From positions 2,776,344 to 2,840,343 of the forward strand of contig NZ_LT800497.1 in the NCBI RefSeq assembly GCF_900166635.1: 64,000 nt of DNA, in the 5' to 3' direction. Origin of the DNA: Oceanobacillus timonensis (GTDB lineage: Bacteria; Bacillota; Bacilli; Bacillales; Amphibacillaceae). The notes below the pieces were generated by a model. That model did no database searches. It saw only the letters and a program-made list of their open reading frames with translations, and was not told the origin of the DNA. Of this stretch, positions 8,305-18,755 are shown in pieces. Within the stretch, counting starts at the first letter, position 1, and the number at the start of each line of letters is the position of its first letter. The translations under genes and the position numbers were made by a program.

Positions 8305-10419
8305 TTATGATTGAGCATTTTCTTTCTTCTCATCTTGCAGAACGGCTTTTCTGGAAAGATTCACTCTGCCTTGGCGGTCAATTTCTTTTACTTTTACCAT
8401 GATTTGATCGCCGATAGAAACAGCATCTTCCACTTTATTTGTACGTTCTTCCGCAAGCTCAGAAATATGAACCAGTCCGTCTTTTCCTTTGAACAGTTCC
8501 ACAAACGCACCAAATTTTTCAATCCGTTTTACTGTTCCAAGGTATACCTGGCCAACTTCTACTTCACGCACAAGGTCTTCAATGATTTTCTTCGCTTTAT
8601 GGTTCATCTCGCTATCAGTTGATGAAATAAAGACATTTCCATCCTGTTCAATGTCAATTTTTACGCCGGTTTCATCAATGATTTGATTGATTTGCTTTCC
8701 GCTCGGCCCAATCACATCACGAATTTTATCCGGATTAATCGACATTGTCAGGATTTTTGGCGCGTATTCAGACAGTTCTTCTTTCGGCTGTTCAATGGTT
8801 GCAAGCATTGAATCTAATATATGCATACGGCCTTTTTTAGCTTGTGTCAGTGCTTCTTCTAAAATCGCACGGGATAAGCCGTCAATTTTAATATCCATTT
8901 GCAATGCGGTAACACCTTTTTCAGTACCGGCAACTTTAAAGTCCATATCGCCAAGCGCATCTTCCATGCCTTGGATATCAGAAAGGATGGTGTAATCATC
9001 ACCTGATTTAACCAGCCCCATCGCAATACCTGCAACCGGCGATTTAATCGGAACACCGGCATCCATCATCGCCAATGTACTTGCACAAATACTTGCCTGG
9101 GAAGTAGAACCGTTTGATTCCAGCACTTCGGAAACAAGGCGGATGGTATAAGGGAAATCTTTCTCATTCGGCACGACTTTTTCCAGTGCCCGCTCGCCTA
9201 ACGCACCATGACCGATTTCACGACGGCCCGGTCCACGGATAGGGCCTGTTTCCCCGACACTATATTGCGGGAAATTATAGTGATGCATAAAACGTTTAGT
9301 CTCTTCTAAATCAAGTCCGTCTAAAATTTGCACATCGCCCAATGCTCCCAGTGTACAGATACTTAAGGCTTGCGTCTGTCCGCGAGTAAACAAACCGGAA
9401 CCGTGTGTGCGTGGAAGGACGTTGATACGGGAAGATAATGGACGGATTTCATCTACTTTCCGGCCGTCCGGGCGAATTTTTTCTTTCGTAATCAGGCGGC
9501 GTACTTCTTCTTTCACCATTTTATCCAATACGGATTTAACCTGCTTCACCGTTTCTTCTTCTGCTTCTTCTTCCTCATATTTCCCGACGACTTCCTGCTT
9601 CACTTCATCAATAGCAACGTCGCGGCCGTGTTTATCCACCACTTTAATGGCTTCCGTCAACTTTTCCTTGGCTTCTGCTTCGACTTTTTCTGCCAGCTCT
9701 TCATCTATCTCGGCTATTTCCACTTCAAATTTTTCTTTTGCAAATGCTTGTACAATTTCTTCCTGAAAAGCAACGAGGCGTTTAATTTCTTCATGTCCAA
9801 ACATAATTGCCTCGAGCATCACATCTTCCGGTACTTCATCCGCGCCGGCCTCTACCATGTTAATAGCATCTTTGGTTCCGGCAACCGTTAAGTCAATATC
9901 ACTTTTTTCCTCTTGTTCCACCGTAGGGTTAATAATTAGTTCTCCATCAACACGACCGACATGAACGCCTGCAATCGGCTGCTCAAACGGAATATCGGAT
10001 ATACTTAAAGCAATGGATGAACCGATCATTGCTGCAATTTCGGAAGAACAGTCCTGATCCACACTCATAACCGTGCTGATAACTTGTACTTCATTACGGA
10101 ATCCATCAGGGAATAACGGACGAATCGGGCGGTCAATCAGTCTTGACGTCAGGATTGCTTTTTCACTGGGACGTCCTTCCCGTTTAATAAACCCTCCCGG
10201 AATTTTTCCTACTGCATATAATCTTTCTTCATAATTTACGGTTAATGGAAAGAATGGTAAATCTTTTGGTTCTTTGGAAGCGGTGGCTACCGATAGTACA
10301 GCAGTGTCTCCATAATGAATCATGCAGGCACCATTTGCTTGTTTTGCCAGCTCCCCTACTTCAACTGTAAATTTCTTTCCTGAAATCTCTGTAGAGAATA
10401 GCTTTTTTTCATCTGCCAT
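8305..10419 (-). CDS. pnp: Polyribonucleotide nucleotidyltransferase (PNPase)
   Basis: Phosphorolytic 3'-to-5' exoribonuclease of the RNA degradosome. About 704 residues with two RNase PH domains, a KH domain ([19 protein letters not shown], near 560) and a C-terminal S1 domain ([16 protein letters not shown], near 627). Start set at ATG 10419 (MADEKKLFS), eleven bases after AAAGGAG; an upstream TTG lies inside the ribosome binding site. Separated from rpsO by a terminator and served by its own predicted promoter, with a leader of roughly 100 bases. Confidence 0.97.
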   Translation of the reverse strand: MADEKKLFSTEISGKKFTVEVGELAKQANGACMIHYGDTAVLSVATASKEPKDLPFFPLTVNYEERLYAVGKIPGGFIKREGRPSEKAILTSRLIDRPIRPLFPDGFRNEVQVISTVMSVDQDCSSEIAAMIGSSIALSISDIPFEQPIAGVHVGRVDGELIINPTVEQEEKSDIDLTVAGTKDAINMVEAGADEVPEDVMLEAIMFGHEEIKRLVAFQEEIVQAFAKEKFEVEIAEIDEELAEKVEAEAKEKLTEAIKVVDKHGRDVAIDEVKQEVVGKYEEEEAEEETVKQVKSVLDKMVKEEVRRLITKEKIRPDGRKVDEIRPLSSRINVLPRTHGSGLFTRGQTQALSICTLGALGDVQILDGLDLEETKRFMHHYNFPQYSVGETGPIRGPGRREIGHGALGERALEKVVPNEKDFPYTIRLVSEVLESNGSTSQASICASTLAMMDAGVPIKSPVAGIAMGLVKSGDDYTILSDIQGMEDALGDMDFKVAGTEKGVTALQMDIKIDGLSRAILEEALTQAKKGRMHILDSMLATIEQPKEELSEYAPKILTMSINPDKIRDVIGPSGKQINQIIDETGVKIDIEQDGNVFISSTDSEMNHKAKKIIEDLVREVEVGQVYLGTVKRIEKFGAFVELFKGKDGLVHISELAEERTNKVEDAVSIGDQIMVKVKEIDRQGRVNLSRKAVLQDEKKENAQS

Positions 10420-10528
10420 TAGTTTTGTTGCTCCTTTCAAGGCTACAGCAATTTAAATTTATATGTAGCACTTCATATATTACATTTTTCTTCTATCTTC
10501 TATTATTCACAAAAGAATCCCTTTTTAT

Positions 10529-10557
10529 AGAATAAACGATAGCCTGCCAGGAATCAA
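10529..10557 (-). promoter_or_regulatory. Predicted sigma-A promoter of pnp
   Basis: TTGATT (10552-10557), 17-base spacer, TATTCT (10529-10534) on the minus strand. Confidence 0.7.
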
Positions 10558-10635
10558 TCACTTCCTTTTACACAGGCTGCTGGTTTGCATCAGTCCATCA
10601 AATATTTCGACAGGCTTCACCGTTTTTACATAAAA

Positions 10636-10663
10636 GAAAAAGCAGGATTGCTCCTGCTTTTTG
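10636..10663 (-). terminator. Terminator after rpsO
   Basis: AAAAAGCAGGA, loop GCAA on the minus strand, TCCTGCTTTTT: an 11-base perfect stem with a T-run, immediately after the rpsO stop codon. Confidence 0.95.
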
Positions 10664-10668
10664 CGTCA

Positions 10669-10938
10669 TTAACGGCGTAAACCAAGTCGTTTGATTAACT
10701 CACGGTAACGGGTAACGTCTTTATTACGTAAATAAGTTAATAAGTTACGGCGTCTACCTACCATTTTCAAAAGACCGCGACGTGAATGGTGGTCTTTTTT
10801 ATGTGTACGTAAATGTTCGTTTAATGCAGTAATTTCTGCAGTTAGAACAGCGATTTGAACCTCTGGAGATCCAGTATCTGTATCGTGCACCTTATACTCA
10901 TTAATAATTTCGTTTTTACGTTCTTGTGTAATTGCCAT
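10669..10938 (-). CDS. rpsO: 30S ribosomal protein S15
   Basis: An 89-residue S15 with the conserved [14 protein letters not shown] segment and the rRNA-binding [19 protein letters not shown] helix-loop near residues 40-58. Start is ATG 10938 (MAITQERK) with GGAGGTG six bases before; the longer reading has no ribosome binding site. Has its own predicted promoter and a leader of about 85 bases which could hold an S15 autoregulatory structure, known in other Bacillaceae but not demonstrable here by eye. Followed by a strong terminator. Confidence 0.98.
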   Translation of the reverse strand: MAITQERKNEIINEYKVHDTDTGSPEVQIAVLTAEITALNEHLRTHKKDHHSRRGLLKMVGRRRNLLTYLRNKDVTRYRELIKRLGLRR

Positions 10939-11028
10939 TGTGGCACCTCCAAAAAAATAATTTGTTATCCCCAATCCCCTAGCATACGCCGGAGTTACGT
11001 GATGCCAAGCGATGGTTGTACAACTATA

Positions 11029-11057
11029 AGCATACCGCTTTTAAAGAAAAAAATCAA
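11029..11057 (-). promoter_or_regulatory. Predicted sigma-A promoter of rpsO
   Basis: TTGATT (11052-11057), 17-base spacer, TATGCT (11029-11034). It lies in the short gap after ribF, about 90 bases before the rpsO start. Confidence 0.72.
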
Positions 11058-11096
11058 GCATAAGTTTATCACGAGGCAGCTGACTGCAGCTGTAGT

Positions 11097-12038
11097 TTAC
11101 CGGTTTGCTAAATAAGCTCTTATTTCCTGTTCATCCTGCTGCATTCTTTCTATCAAGGCTTCCTTCGAATCAAATTTAATCTCTTCTCTTGTATTAGACA
11201 GCCATTCAATTGTGATTTCCTCATCATATAAATTATCATCAAAGTCAAACAGGTACACTTCAACAGACATATCCGCCTGATCTTCTGTAAATGTCGGGTT
11301 GGTTCCAATATTCGCCATCCCGCCGTATATATTGCCCTTCCGATCAACACGTGCAGCATACACACCTTGCTTCGGCAGCAGCGCATCTTTCGTTATCGCT
11401 AAGTTTGCTGTCGGATAACCTAATTCACGTCCGCGGCTCGCCCCTTTGACGACGACACCGGTGGTTGTATAGGGTCTTCCCAGCAACTGCTCTGCCTCTT
11501 CCATCTCTCCGGAGGCCAATGCCTTTCGGATTCGGGTAGAGCTGATTTTTTCTTCTTGTAAAGTAACTTTATCTATTGCTTCCCAAGTAAACGCATCCCT
11601 TGCATAATCCTGCATATCTGCCATTTTTCCTTTTCCTTTGTGTCCAAAAGAATAATCAAAACCTGCAACCAGATGTTTGATGTTTAAACCGATAATGAAG
11701 TGATCAATAAATTCTTGCGGGCTAAGCTTCGATAACTCCTCATTGAAACGGATAATGTATACACGGTCAACACCCAGGTCTTGGACGATTGCCTGCTTCT
11801 CAGAAGGCAGCGTTATGTACTTGACATGCGCTGCATCTTTTTTTAACACGACAGAAGGATGCGGAAAAAAGGTGATAACAGCACTTTCCATATTATTTTG
11901 TGCCGCTTTATCTACTGCTTGCTGAATAACCTTCTGATGCCCTTTATGGATTCCATCAAAAAAACCGATAGCGCTAACTGTTTCTGGTAAATCTTCCTTA
12001 TGTAACGTATGCGGATAGGATAATTCCATTGTTTTCAT
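11097..12038 (-). CDS. ribF: Bifunctional riboflavin kinase / FMN adenylyltransferase
   Basis: Makes FMN and then FAD. The N-terminal adenylyltransferase domain has GFFDGIHKGHQ near residue 27 and SSTRIRKAL near 165; the C-terminal flavokinase domain has GRELGYPTANL near 205 with the expected PTAN motif. 313 residues, usual size. ATG start with AAGGTG seven bases before. Follows truB by about 20 bases, the standard truB-ribF pairing. Confidence 0.96.
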   Translation of the reverse strand: MKTMELSYPHTLHKEDLPETVSAIGFFDGIHKGHQKVIQQAVDKAAQNNMESAVITFFPHPSVVLKKDAAHVKYITLPSEKQAIVQDLGVDRVYIIRFNEELSKLSPQEFIDHFIIGLNIKHLVAGFDYSFGHKGKGKMADMQDYARDAFTWEAIDKVTLQEEKISSTRIRKALASGEMEEAEQLLGRPYTTTGVVVKGASRGRELGYPTANLAITKDALLPKQGVYAARVDRKGNIYGGMANIGTNPTFTEDQADMSVEVYLFDFDDNLYDEEITIEWLSNTREEIKFDSKEALIERMQQDEQEIRAYLANR

Positions 12039-12059
12039 CCTGCTACACCTTCTCTTTCT

Positions 12060-12953
12060 TTAGAATACTCTTAATGGTTTCATTTGCTCCGGCTTATCTG
12101 GATGCCTGCCGTAAATCGCTAATACTTCGTTATTATTTATAAATACAATCGGGTCATCTGTCAAAAAAGGGGCTTCTGTAACCGCTAATTTCTGGCCATT
12201 TTTAATACGGGACTTTAATGCTTCATCTACTTCTTGATGCATTAAATGACTTAAACCATCAGAAATCGGGCTTAACAGCTGTTCTTGTTCATTCTTGGCA
12301 GCCGCCTCTTCTATCATAGCAAAAGTAATCGTATTTTTCTTGGAAAAACTACCGGTTTGTATTCTTTCTAACTGCAGCATATGTGCCGGGTAGCCTAATT
12401 GCTTTCCTATATCTACACATAGTGTCCGGATATAAGTTCCTTTCGAACATACGACATATATATCAAAGGTGTTTTTTTCCTTATCTAATGCTTCAAGCTG
12501 TAAATCATGGATAAACACTTTCCGCACCGGTCTTTCCACTGCTTCATTTGCTCTTGCATATTCATATAGTTTTTTACCATGAACTTTGACAGCAGAATAC
12601 ATAGGAGGAACTTGGGTGATTGTCCCTTTATATTTTTCTAAAACAGCTTCTATCTCTGTTTTTTCCGGCATTCGGATGACTTCTTTTTCATCCACTATAT
12701 TTCCGGTCGCATCTTCTGTGTCTGTCTCTGCTCCTAAGGCGACCGTCCCTGAATACATTTTCTTCGTATCCGTCAAATACGGAACAATCTTGGTGGCATT
12801 GCCAATACAAATAGGCAGTACCCCCTCTACTTCTGGATCTAATGTCCCTGTATGCCCAACTTTTTTCGTATAAAAATAGCGGCGACATTTCGCAACGCAA
12901 TCGAAAGAAGTCATCCCTTTAGGCTTCCAAAGCGGTAAAATTCCATTCACCAT
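12060..12953 (-). CDS. truB: tRNA pseudouridine(55) synthase
   Basis: Isomerises U55 in the T-loop of tRNA. The start motif GILPLWKPKGMTS and the catalytic Asp (D39 in HTGTLDPEVEG) are present, followed by YSAVKVHGKKLYEYAR. Start ATG 12953 (MVNGILP) has AAAGGACGG six bases before; seven further upstream codons have no ribosome binding site. About 297 residues. A terminator lies between rbfA and truB, so truB-ribF probably has a promoter of its own in 12954-13070; only a weak candidate (TTGTCA with TATATT at 19 bases) is visible. Confidence 0.96.
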   Translation of the reverse strand: MVNGILPLWKPKGMTSFDCVAKCRRYFYTKKVGHTGTLDPEVEGVLPICIGNATKIVPYLTDTKKMYSGTVALGAETDTEDATGNIVDEKEVIRMPEKTEIEAVLEKYKGTITQVPPMYSAVKVHGKKLYEYARANEAVERPVRKVFIHDLQLEALDKEKNTFDIYVVCSKGTYIRTLCVDIGKQLGYPAHMLQLERIQTGSFSKKNTITFAMIEEAAAKNEQEQLLSPISDGLSHLMHQEVDEALKSRIKNGQKLAVTEAPFLTDDPIVFINNNEVLAIYGRHPDKPEQMKPLRVF

Positions 12954-13070
12954 AAAACACCGTCCTTTCTTCATAAAGTACGCAATATAACCATTCGTAA
13001 AACTCCTGTGACAAAAAGTGCTGTCTTGGAGAAGACACGGACGCGGTATGTACCATGATGCAATATAGCA

Positions 13071-13110
13071 AAAAAACTGATCCTTACCGGGAATCAGAAG
13101 GATCAGTTTT
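13071..13110 (-). terminator. Terminator after rbfA
   Basis: AAAACTGATCCTT pairs with AAGGATCAGTTTT around a ten-base loop and is followed by a T7 run on the minus strand. It splits the nusA-infB-rbfA transcript from truB-ribF. Confidence 0.92.
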
Positions 13111-13115
13111 CAACA

Positions 13116-13457
13116 TTACTTATTAAGATCTCTCAATATAGAGTCTATCCGGTTACCTTGCTCGATCGCTTCATCAAATTCAAAGTTAAGTTCAGGTGTT
13201 TTACGCAAACGAATCCGTTTGCCAATTTCTGAACGAATAAACCCTTTTGCTTTTGCAAGTCCCAATAAGGTTTCCTGCTTTTTCTTCTCATCACCTAATA
13301 CCGAAATAAATATTTTTGCCTGTTGTAAATCGCCGGTTACTTCTACATCGGTAACTGTCACAAAACCTACACGGGGGTCTTTTATTTTTCTGGATAAAAT
13401 ATCCCCCAGCTCTTTTTTCATTTGCTCTGCAACGCGATGAGCTCTTAATTCAGACAT
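13116..13457 (-). CDS. rbfA: 30S ribosome-binding factor A
   Basis: A 113-residue KH-fold factor for late 16S maturation and cold adaptation. Sequence from [16 protein letters not shown] through [18 protein letters not shown] is the standard RbfA core. ATG start with GAGGTGAG before it. It follows ylxP after a gap of about 110 bases that carries a small inverted-repeat sequence. Confidence 0.96.
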   Translation of the reverse strand: MSELRAHRVAEQMKKELGDILSRKIKDPRVGFVTVTDVEVTGDLQQAKIFISVLGDEKKKQETLLGLAKAKGFIRSEIGKRIRLRKTPELNFEFDEAIEQGNRIDSILRDLNK

Positions 13458-13494
13458 TCATCTCACCTCACATACTCCGATGAACCTTCATGTT

Positions 13495-13565
13495 AAAGGG
13501 GGTTCAAAAAGCCCTGCTTCTAAACCATTTATTGCTTATCTTTCAGCGCTTTTTGAACACACACT
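13495..13565. repeat. Short TTCAAAAAG-ended inverted repeat in the ylxP-rbfA gap
   Basis: GTTCAAAAAGC near 13502 pairs with GCTTTTTGAAC near 13549 with about 36 bases between. The ends resemble the termini of the larger element at 28585-28796 (TGTTCAAAAAGTCC), so this may be an internally deleted relative, but it could also act as a hairpin in the operon. No clear target duplication. Confidence 0.5.
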
Positions 13566-13566
13566 T

Positions 13567-13845
13567 CTACAATCGTTCTACATTGGTTATTGTTCTCTCT
13601 AATTCAGAAAAAGAATCTATTGTGTGTAAAGCTTGTTGGATTACTTTTTCAGCATGCACATAATCATTGGAAACAATCACAATCCCAAGACTGGTGCGTT
13701 GCCACAAATCATGAAATCCAATCTCGGAAACAGAAACATTAAAAGATTGACGTAATTTATTCATCACCCGCTTCAACACGGAGCGTTTCGCTTTTAACGA
13801 ATTTCCTTCATACAACATACATTCTACTTCTGCATAGAGAATCAT
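13567..13845 (-). CDS. ylxP: DUF503 family protein YlxP
   Basis: A 92-residue protein of the YlxP/DUF503 family, encoded between infB and rbfA in almost all Bacilli. Typical segments are [20 protein letters not shown] and [15 protein letters not shown]. The ATG overlaps the TGA of infB, so it is translationally coupled. The family is implicated in ribosome assembly by genomic context only; no catalytic motif is evident. Confidence 0.9.
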   Translation of the reverse strand: MILYAEVECMLYEGNSLKAKRSVLKRVMNKLRQSFNVSVSEIGFHDLWQRTSLGIVIVSNDYVHAEKVIQQALHTIDSFSELERTITNVERL

Positions 13846-15941
13846 TTTCTTTCCATTTCTTCCATGATATAAGCTTCGATTGTGTCGCCTTCTTTAATAT
13901 CATTAAAGTTCTTTAATGTGATACCACATTCATAGTTTTTTTGAACTTCTTTCACGTCATCTTTAAAACGTTTCAAATCAAGCAGGTCGCCTTCATAAAG
14001 TACAACACCATCACGAATTAAACGAACACTGGAATCTCTCGTGATTTTGCCGTCTGTTACATAGCTTCCGGCAATCGTACCGATACGTGATACTTTAAAT
14101 GTTTCACGGACTTCTGCCTGGCCAATTACTTTTTCCTGATACTCTGGATCAAGAAGACCTTTCATGGCAGCTTCAATCTCTTCAATCGCACTATAAATCA
14201 CACGGTGAAGACGTAAATCAATTTTTTCAGATTCTGCAGCTCTTTTCGCATTCACATCCGGACGGACGTTAAATCCGATTACAATGGCATTGGATGCAGA
14301 AGCAAGGATAATATCGGATTCCTTAATCGCACCTACACCTGTGTGAATGATTTTAACGTTCACACCTTCCACTTCAATTTTACGCAGCGAAGCCGCCAAC
14401 GCTTCCACAGAACCCTGCACATCCGCTTTAACAATAATGTTTAATTCTTTCATTTCCCCTTGTTTAATTTGTTCAAACAAATCATCTAAGCTGACCGTAG
14501 ATTGGCTGCCGCGATTTTCATCAATTTGCTTCTCTTGACGGGCAATACCAATTTGACGCGCTTTTTTCTCATCTGAAAATGCGAGGAATTGGTCTCCAGC
14601 CTGCGGAACATGTTGCAGTCCGGTAATTTCAGCCGGAGCGGATGGACCGACTTCCTTCACACGCTGGCCGAGGTCATTGACCATTGCACGCACTTTTCCG
14701 TACGTACTTCCCACAACAAGCGGGTCTCCTACATGCAAGGTGCCATTTTGTATCAGCAGTGTCGCTACAGAACCTCTGCCTTTATCTAACTTCGCATCAA
14801 TAACGGTACCGAAAGCTTTTGCATCCGGGTTTGCTTTTAACTCTTCCACTTCTGCAACTAATAAAATCATCTCAAGAAGATCATCTATACCTTCCCCTTT
14901 AATCGCAGAAAGATTCACAAAGATGGTACTGCCGCCCCAGGCTTCCGGAATCAATTCATGCTCTGTTAATTCCTGCATCACACGGTCCGGATTGGCACCT
15001 TCTTTATCCATTTTATTAACTGCTACGATAATTGGTACTCCTGCAGCTTTCGCATGGTTAATTGCCTCCGTTGTTTGCGGCATAACGCCATCATCTGCAG
15101 CAACAACTAAAATAGCAATATCTGTTACCTGCGCCCCGCGAGAACGCATGCTGGTGAACGCTGCGTGCCCCGGCGTATCCAAGAACGTCACTTTTTTACC
15201 GTCATTTTCAACCTGGTAAGCGCCAATATGCTGCGTGATGCCGCCAGCCTCGCCAGCTGTAACTTTCGTATGGCGAATAGCATCCAACAGCGTTGTTTTC
15301 CCGTGGTCAACATGTCCCATAATGGTAACCACAGCCGGACGTTCTACTAATTTATCACTATCGTCTTCTTCAATATATTTGTCAAGGTCTGTATCTTCTA
15401 AAATAATTTCTTTTTCTACTTCTACATTATATTCTTCACAGATTAACTCAACAGCATCATCTTCCAGGTCTTGGTTTTTTGTAGCCATCACACCCATAAA
15501 CATTAATTTCTTGATGATTTCTGCTGGTTCTTTTTGCAGTTTATCTGCCAGTTCCTGTACGGTTAACGTACCGTGATACATGATTTTACTTGGAGTCTCT
15601 TTCACTAATGACTGCCCCTTTTGCTGTTGATGTTGTTTCCCTTTTTTAGGGGAATTTTGTTTTTTATTATTCGGATTATCTTTCTTCCCACGCTGATTTG
15701 CATTTGGTTTTTTATTGGAAGTTTTTTTATCCTTTTGCTGCTTATTCGTATTTACTTGGTTATGATTCGTGTTTTGTTTTGTCTGCGGGTTGAACTTTTC
15801 ATCCAATTGTTTGATTTCTTTATCTGAAATGGTAGACATATGATTAGAAACTTCTATATTCTTATTCTTTAAAAATTGAATGATTTCCTTACTCGCAACA
15901 TTATTTTTCTTTGCGTATTCATATACACGTATTTTGGTCAT
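13842..15941 (-). CDS. infB: Translation initiation factor IF-2
   Basis: GTPase that places fMet-tRNA on the 30S subunit. 699 residues: an N-terminal helical piece, a Lys/Asn/Gln-rich low-complexity linker (about 50-112), an IF2-N domain, then the G domain with GHVDHGKTT at 209-217, DTPGH and NKMD, and C-terminal domains ending in the tRNA-binding fold. ATG start with GGAGGTG before it. Unusually, about 390 bases of structured non-coding sequence separate it from ylxQ; in B. subtilis the two are nearly adjacent. Confidence 0.98.
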   Translation of the reverse strand: MTKIRVYEYAKKNNVASKEIIQFLKNKNIEVSNHMSTISDKEIKQLDEKFNPQTKQNTNHNQVNTNKQQKDKKTSNKKPNANQRGKKDNPNNKKQNSPKKGKQHQQQKGQSLVKETPSKIMYHGTLTVQELADKLQKEPAEIIKKLMFMGVMATKNQDLEDDAVELICEEYNVEVEKEIILEDTDLDKYIEEDDSDKLVERPAVVTIMGHVDHGKTTLLDAIRHTKVTAGEAGGITQHIGAYQVENDGKKVTFLDTPGHAAFTSMRSRGAQVTDIAILVVAADDGVMPQTTEAINHAKAAGVPIIVAVNKMDKEGANPDRVMQELTEHELIPEAWGGSTIFVNLSAIKGEGIDDLLEMILLVAEVEELKANPDAKAFGTVIDAKLDKGRGSVATLLIQNGTLHVGDPLVVGSTYGKVRAMVNDLGQRVKEVGPSAPAEITGLQHVPQAGDQFLAFSDEKKARQIGIARQEKQIDENRGSQSTVSLDDLFEQIKQGEMKELNIIVKADVQGSVEALAASLRKIEVEGVNVKIIHTGVGAIKESDIILASASNAIVIGFNVRPDVNAKRAAESEKIDLRLHRVIYSAIEEIEAAMKGLLDPEYQEKVIGQAEVRETFKVSRIGTIAGSYVTDGKITRDSSVRLIRDGVVLYEGDLLDLKRFKDDVKEVQKNYECGITLKNFNDIKEGDTIEAYIMEEMERK

Positions 15942-16329
15942 ACCTTCACCTCCGGATTAATTTATCGCAGTGCAACTGGCTATTAGACTTCCGCTCCAAG
16001 AAATAAGAAAATAGATCCTTTCCAAGAAGGAGATCTAATAGCCAATAACGGAACGATTGGTTCAACTGCCATTCAGTAAAAGATATCAGATTCCCTCACT
16101 GAAGGAAGTCTCCCTTTATCCAACAAACTAAAAGTGGAGAGCGCCCTTAAATACGGTCGCCTAATTGTATTTACTCGCCTTGCCGGAATATTCCGAGCCA
16201 ATATCGGCTTTCAATACGGACACGGTATACCGTTTTCAGCCGTTGAACATATGGTGCTAACCATTTTTTATTTAGCGCCCGGAGCTAGAAAGCTATCTCT
16301 ATAGCTTGGGAGTTCATTTTCGAAAAAGG
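15942..16329 (-). other. Long structured leader or inserted sequence before infB
   Basis: No gene is seen. Close to infB, TGGCTATTAGA (15977-15987) pairs perfectly with TCTAATAGCCA (16034-16044), and inside this loop GATCCTT pairs with AAGGAGATC. Further upstream are the perfect palindrome ACGGTATACCGT near 16222 and a TTTAGCGCCCGGAGCTAGA stretch (about 16271) similar to one at about 57597 in another repeat-bearing gap. I find no convincing sigma-A promoter. It may be an RNA leader, a repeat insertion, or both. Confidence 0.5.
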
Positions 16330-16635
16330 TTACACTTTCTTGGTTAATAAAGAAAGGAGTTTTTTTGCAAAGCCTGCATCCAATATTGCTATAGCTACCC
16401 GCTGTTCTTTTCCAATTGCCTGTGATAATACTTCCCTATCAGCAACAAAACGGTATGGAACATGGTATGAATTGCATTTATCCGCAAGTTTCTTTTTCGT
16501 TTGCGGTCCAATATCTTCAGCCAATAAAACAAGCTTTGCACGGCCTTTACGGATATCCTTTATAATGTTATCTCCTGTTGAACATTTACCTGCTCTGACA
16601 GCGAGACCAATGATATTTAGATAATTCGGATTCAT
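16330..16635 (-). CDS. ylxQ: L7Ae-family RNA-binding protein YlxQ
   Basis: A 101-residue L7Ae/L30e/S12e-fold protein that in Bacilli lies between ylxR and infB; homologues bind K-turn RNA. The glycine-rich GLAVRAGKCSTGDN loop near residue 10 and the LVLLAEDIGPQTKKKL helix match the fold. It starts two bases after ylxR ends. The gap to infB is unusually long. Confidence 0.92.
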   Translation of the reverse strand: MNPNYLNIIGLAVRAGKCSTGDNIIKDIRKGRAKLVLLAEDIGPQTKKKLADKCNSYHVPYRFVADREVLSQAIGKEQRVAIAILDAGFAKKLLSLLTKKV

Positions 16636-16636
16636 G

Positions 16637-16906
16637 TCATTCTCCCTCTACTAAAGCTTCTAACTCATCGTAGATTGTCGGACTTACTTCTGTATTCAAT
16701 GTTTTGTTAAGTGCACCCGTTTGCCGGGCCTGCTCAATCACAGACTTTTCTTTGGAAAGGTAAGCGCCACGACCGTTTTTTTTGCCGGATTCGTCAACAA
16801 ACACTTCCCCTTCTTTATTCCGGACAATGCGGATTAAGTCTTTTTTCGGTTTCATTTCATTTGTAATAACACATTTTCTTTCTGGTATCTTTTTTTTCTT
16901 AGCCAA
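16637..16906 (-). CDS. ylxR: YlxR family RNA-binding protein
   Basis: An 89-residue basic protein with RKCVITNEMKPKKDLIRIVR and GKKNGRGAYLS, the hallmarks of the YlxR (DUF448) family, which binds RNA through a conserved positive surface. I place the start at a TTG (16906, MAKKKKIPERKC) because AAGGAGG is eight bases upstream; an ATG 33 bases earlier precedes that ribosome binding site. Lies between nusA and ylxQ as in other Firmicutes. Confidence 0.93.
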   Translation of the reverse strand: MAKKKKIPERKCVITNEMKPKKDLIRIVRNKEGEVFVDESGKKNGRGAYLSKEKSVIEQARQTGALNKTLNTEVSPTIYDELEALVEGE

Positions 16907-16919
16907 GGGAAATACCTCC

Positions 16920-18023
16920 TTATTCAAACAAATCTTCATCGTTGTCAGAATAAGCTTCTTCTATTTCTGCATCATCCAGCAAACCTTCTGCTTTTGCATC
17001 CGATTCACTTTTAATATCAATTTTCCAGCCTGTAAGTTTTGCAGCTAAACGCGCATTCTGTCCTCGTTTGCCAATAGCCAGTGATAATTGATAGTCCGGA
17101 ACAATCACCGTCGTTGCCTTTTCTTCTTCATCTACCAGCACCTTCAGGACTTTGGATGGGCTTAAAGCATTCGATACGTAAACAACAGGATCTTCCGACC
17201 ACTCGACAATATCGATCTTTTCCCCTTTTAATTCTGTCACAATCGCTTGAACACGCTGCCCTTTCTGCCCGACACAAGAACCTACCGGATCGATTTCCGG
17301 GTCCGGTGCATAAACAGAGATTTTAGAGCGGTCTCCGGCTTCACGGGAAACAGATCTGATTTCAACAATGCCATCATAAATTTCCGGAACTTCCATTTCA
17401 AATAATCGTTTTAACAAACCAGGATGGGAACGCGAAATATAAATTTGCGGTCCTTTACTTGTATTCTCCACTTTTGTCACATACACTTTCAAACGATCAT
17501 GAATATGGTATTCTTCTGTTGGCATCTGTTCAGCCTCTGCCAGTTTTGCTTCAATTTTACCCAGATTCACATAGACAAAACGTGCATCCTTACGCTGAAT
17601 AATCCCTGTCATGACATCTTCTTCTCTATCAATATATTCAGAGAAAATCACGCCGCGTTCTGCCTCACGGACCCGCTGTGTAACGACTTGCTTTGCAGCC
17701 TGTGCAGCAATACGCCCAAAATCTTTCGGTGTCACTTCCACTTCTATAACGTCTTCCACTTCATAATTCGGATTAATACTTTTCGCTTCATCCAGAGATA
17801 TTTCGAGTTGTGCGTCTTCTACATTTTCAACAATCGTTTTTCTCGCAAAAACGCCCATCTTTCCAGTCGTTTCATTCAACTCTACCCGGACATTTGACGC
17901 TGCCTTAAAATTTTTCTTATAAGCAGAAATAAGCGCTGCTTCCAAGGCTTCCATCAAAATATCCTTTTCTATTCCTTTTTCTTTTGCTAAATGATCAATC
18001 GCATCAAACAACTGCGTGCTCAC
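16920..18023 (-). CDS. nusA: Transcription termination/antitermination factor NusA
   Basis: 367 residues: N-terminal RNA polymerase-binding domain, S1 domain ([19 protein letters not shown], near 138), then two KH domains ([14 protein letters not shown] near 247; [16 protein letters not shown] near 315). No C-terminal acidic repeats, as usual for Firmicutes. GTG start with AAAGGGGG before it. Second gene after rimP; the leader of that unit has an attenuator-like architecture that NusA itself could govern. Confidence 0.98.
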   Translation of the reverse strand: MSTQLFDAIDHLAKEKGIEKDILMEALEAALISAYKKNFKAASNVRVELNETTGKMGVFARKTIVENVEDAQLEISLDEAKSINPNYEVEDVIEVEVTPKDFGRIAAQAAKQVVTQRVREAERGVIFSEYIDREEDVMTGIIQRKDARFVYVNLGKIEAKLAEAEQMPTEEYHIHDRLKVYVTKVENTSKGPQIYISRSHPGLLKRLFEMEVPEIYDGIVEIRSVSREAGDRSKISVYAPDPEIDPVGSCVGQKGQRVQAIVTELKGEKIDIVEWSEDPVVYVSNALSPSKVLKVLVDEEEKATTVIVPDYQLSLAIGKRGQNARLAAKLTGWKIDIKSESDAKAEGLLDDAEIEEAYSDNDEDLFE

Positions 18024-18117
18024 TTTTTCTTTTCCCCCTTTTGGTTGATGTGTATCAATAAATCCGACAAAAGGGATATTGAAATCCTTTTATCGTACTT
18101 TTAAACGATACTTTTCA

Positions 18118-18588
18118 TTAAAACATGACTGCTAGTCTTGCTTTTGCAACTTTTTCATAAGGTATTTCTACAATTTTCTTTCTTGTCTTTACTTTATATT
18201 CAATAGAAAGGGTCTCATTCTCCACATTTTTTAAAATACCTTCAAATGTTTTTTCATCATCAATTTTCTCATATAACTTGACGAAAACATTTTGTCCAAT
18301 ATTCTTTTTCAAGTCTTCCAGCGTTTTTAACGGCTTTTCAACCCCAGGAGAAGATACTTCCAGAAAATAAGCTTCTTTAATTGGATCCGCTTCATCCAGT
18401 TTTTCACTTAACTGTTCAGATACCTCACCGCATTCTACAATGTCAATACCGCCTTCTTTATCAATATAAACACGTAGAAACCAGTTCTTTCCTTCTTTCA
18501 CATATTCCATATCAACTAATTCTAAATTTTTCTCTTCTAAGATTGGATTAAGTAATTCAGTCGTTATATCAATTACCTTGGAACTCAA
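18118..18588 (-). CDS. rimP: Ribosome maturation factor RimP
   Basis: A 156-residue factor for 30S assembly. Conserved LVDMEYVKEGKNWFLRVYID and YFLEVSSPGVEKPLK are present. A TTG start at 18588 (MSSKVIDITTEL) is preferred because AAAGGAGG lies seven bases before it and an upstream ATG overlaps that site. First gene of the nusA-infB operon, with a predicted promoter and a leader of about 160 bases. Confidence 0.95.
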   Translation of the reverse strand: MSSKVIDITTELLNPILEEKNLELVDMEYVKEGKNWFLRVYIDKEGGIDIVECGEVSEQLSEKLDEADPIKEAYFLEVSSPGVEKPLKTLEDLKKNIGQNVFVKLYEKIDDEKTFEGILKNVENETLSIEYKVKTRKKIVEIPYEKVAKARLAVMF

Positions 18589-18631
18589 GTGTAAACCTCC
18601 TTTAACCATGTCTCCGCACCTTCAGCCAATA

Positions 18632-18720
18632 TAAAACCCCTGCCTAAAAAAGTGGCGGGGGAAGCAGAGAGTCCTGTTTAGGCGGAGTATGAAGAAAGAG
18701 CGGGCGTGAACCCACTCTTT
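18632..18720 (-). promoter_or_regulatory. Attenuator-like leader of rimP-nusA
   Basis: Three stems on the minus strand. The first transcribed is AAAGAGTGGG with CCCGCTCTTT (18695-18720). The promoter-distal stem, CCCCCGCC with GGCAGGGG (18637-18661), is followed by TTTTAT and looks like an intrinsic terminator. GCCTAAA (18677-18683) can instead pair with TTTAGGC (18642-18648), which would break the terminator. The arrangement fits mutually exclusive terminator and antiterminator forms. Confidence 0.6.
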
Positions 18721-18755
18721 ACATTCGTACGTATCAAACATTCTAACCAAAAAAT

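Noticed and set aside
9407..9766. Long plus-strand frames inside pnp, infB, fliK and others
   Set aside because: Ser/Pro/Thr-rich antisense shadows of well-identified genes with no family resemblance.
13495..13565. Treating the ylxP-rbfA inverted repeat as a terminator
   Set aside because: The loop is long and no T-run follows on the minus strand; a repeat remnant fits better.
16194..16225. GCCGATAT in the infB leader resembling a sigma-D -10
   Set aside because: No TAAA at the required distance upstream, and infB is not a motility gene.
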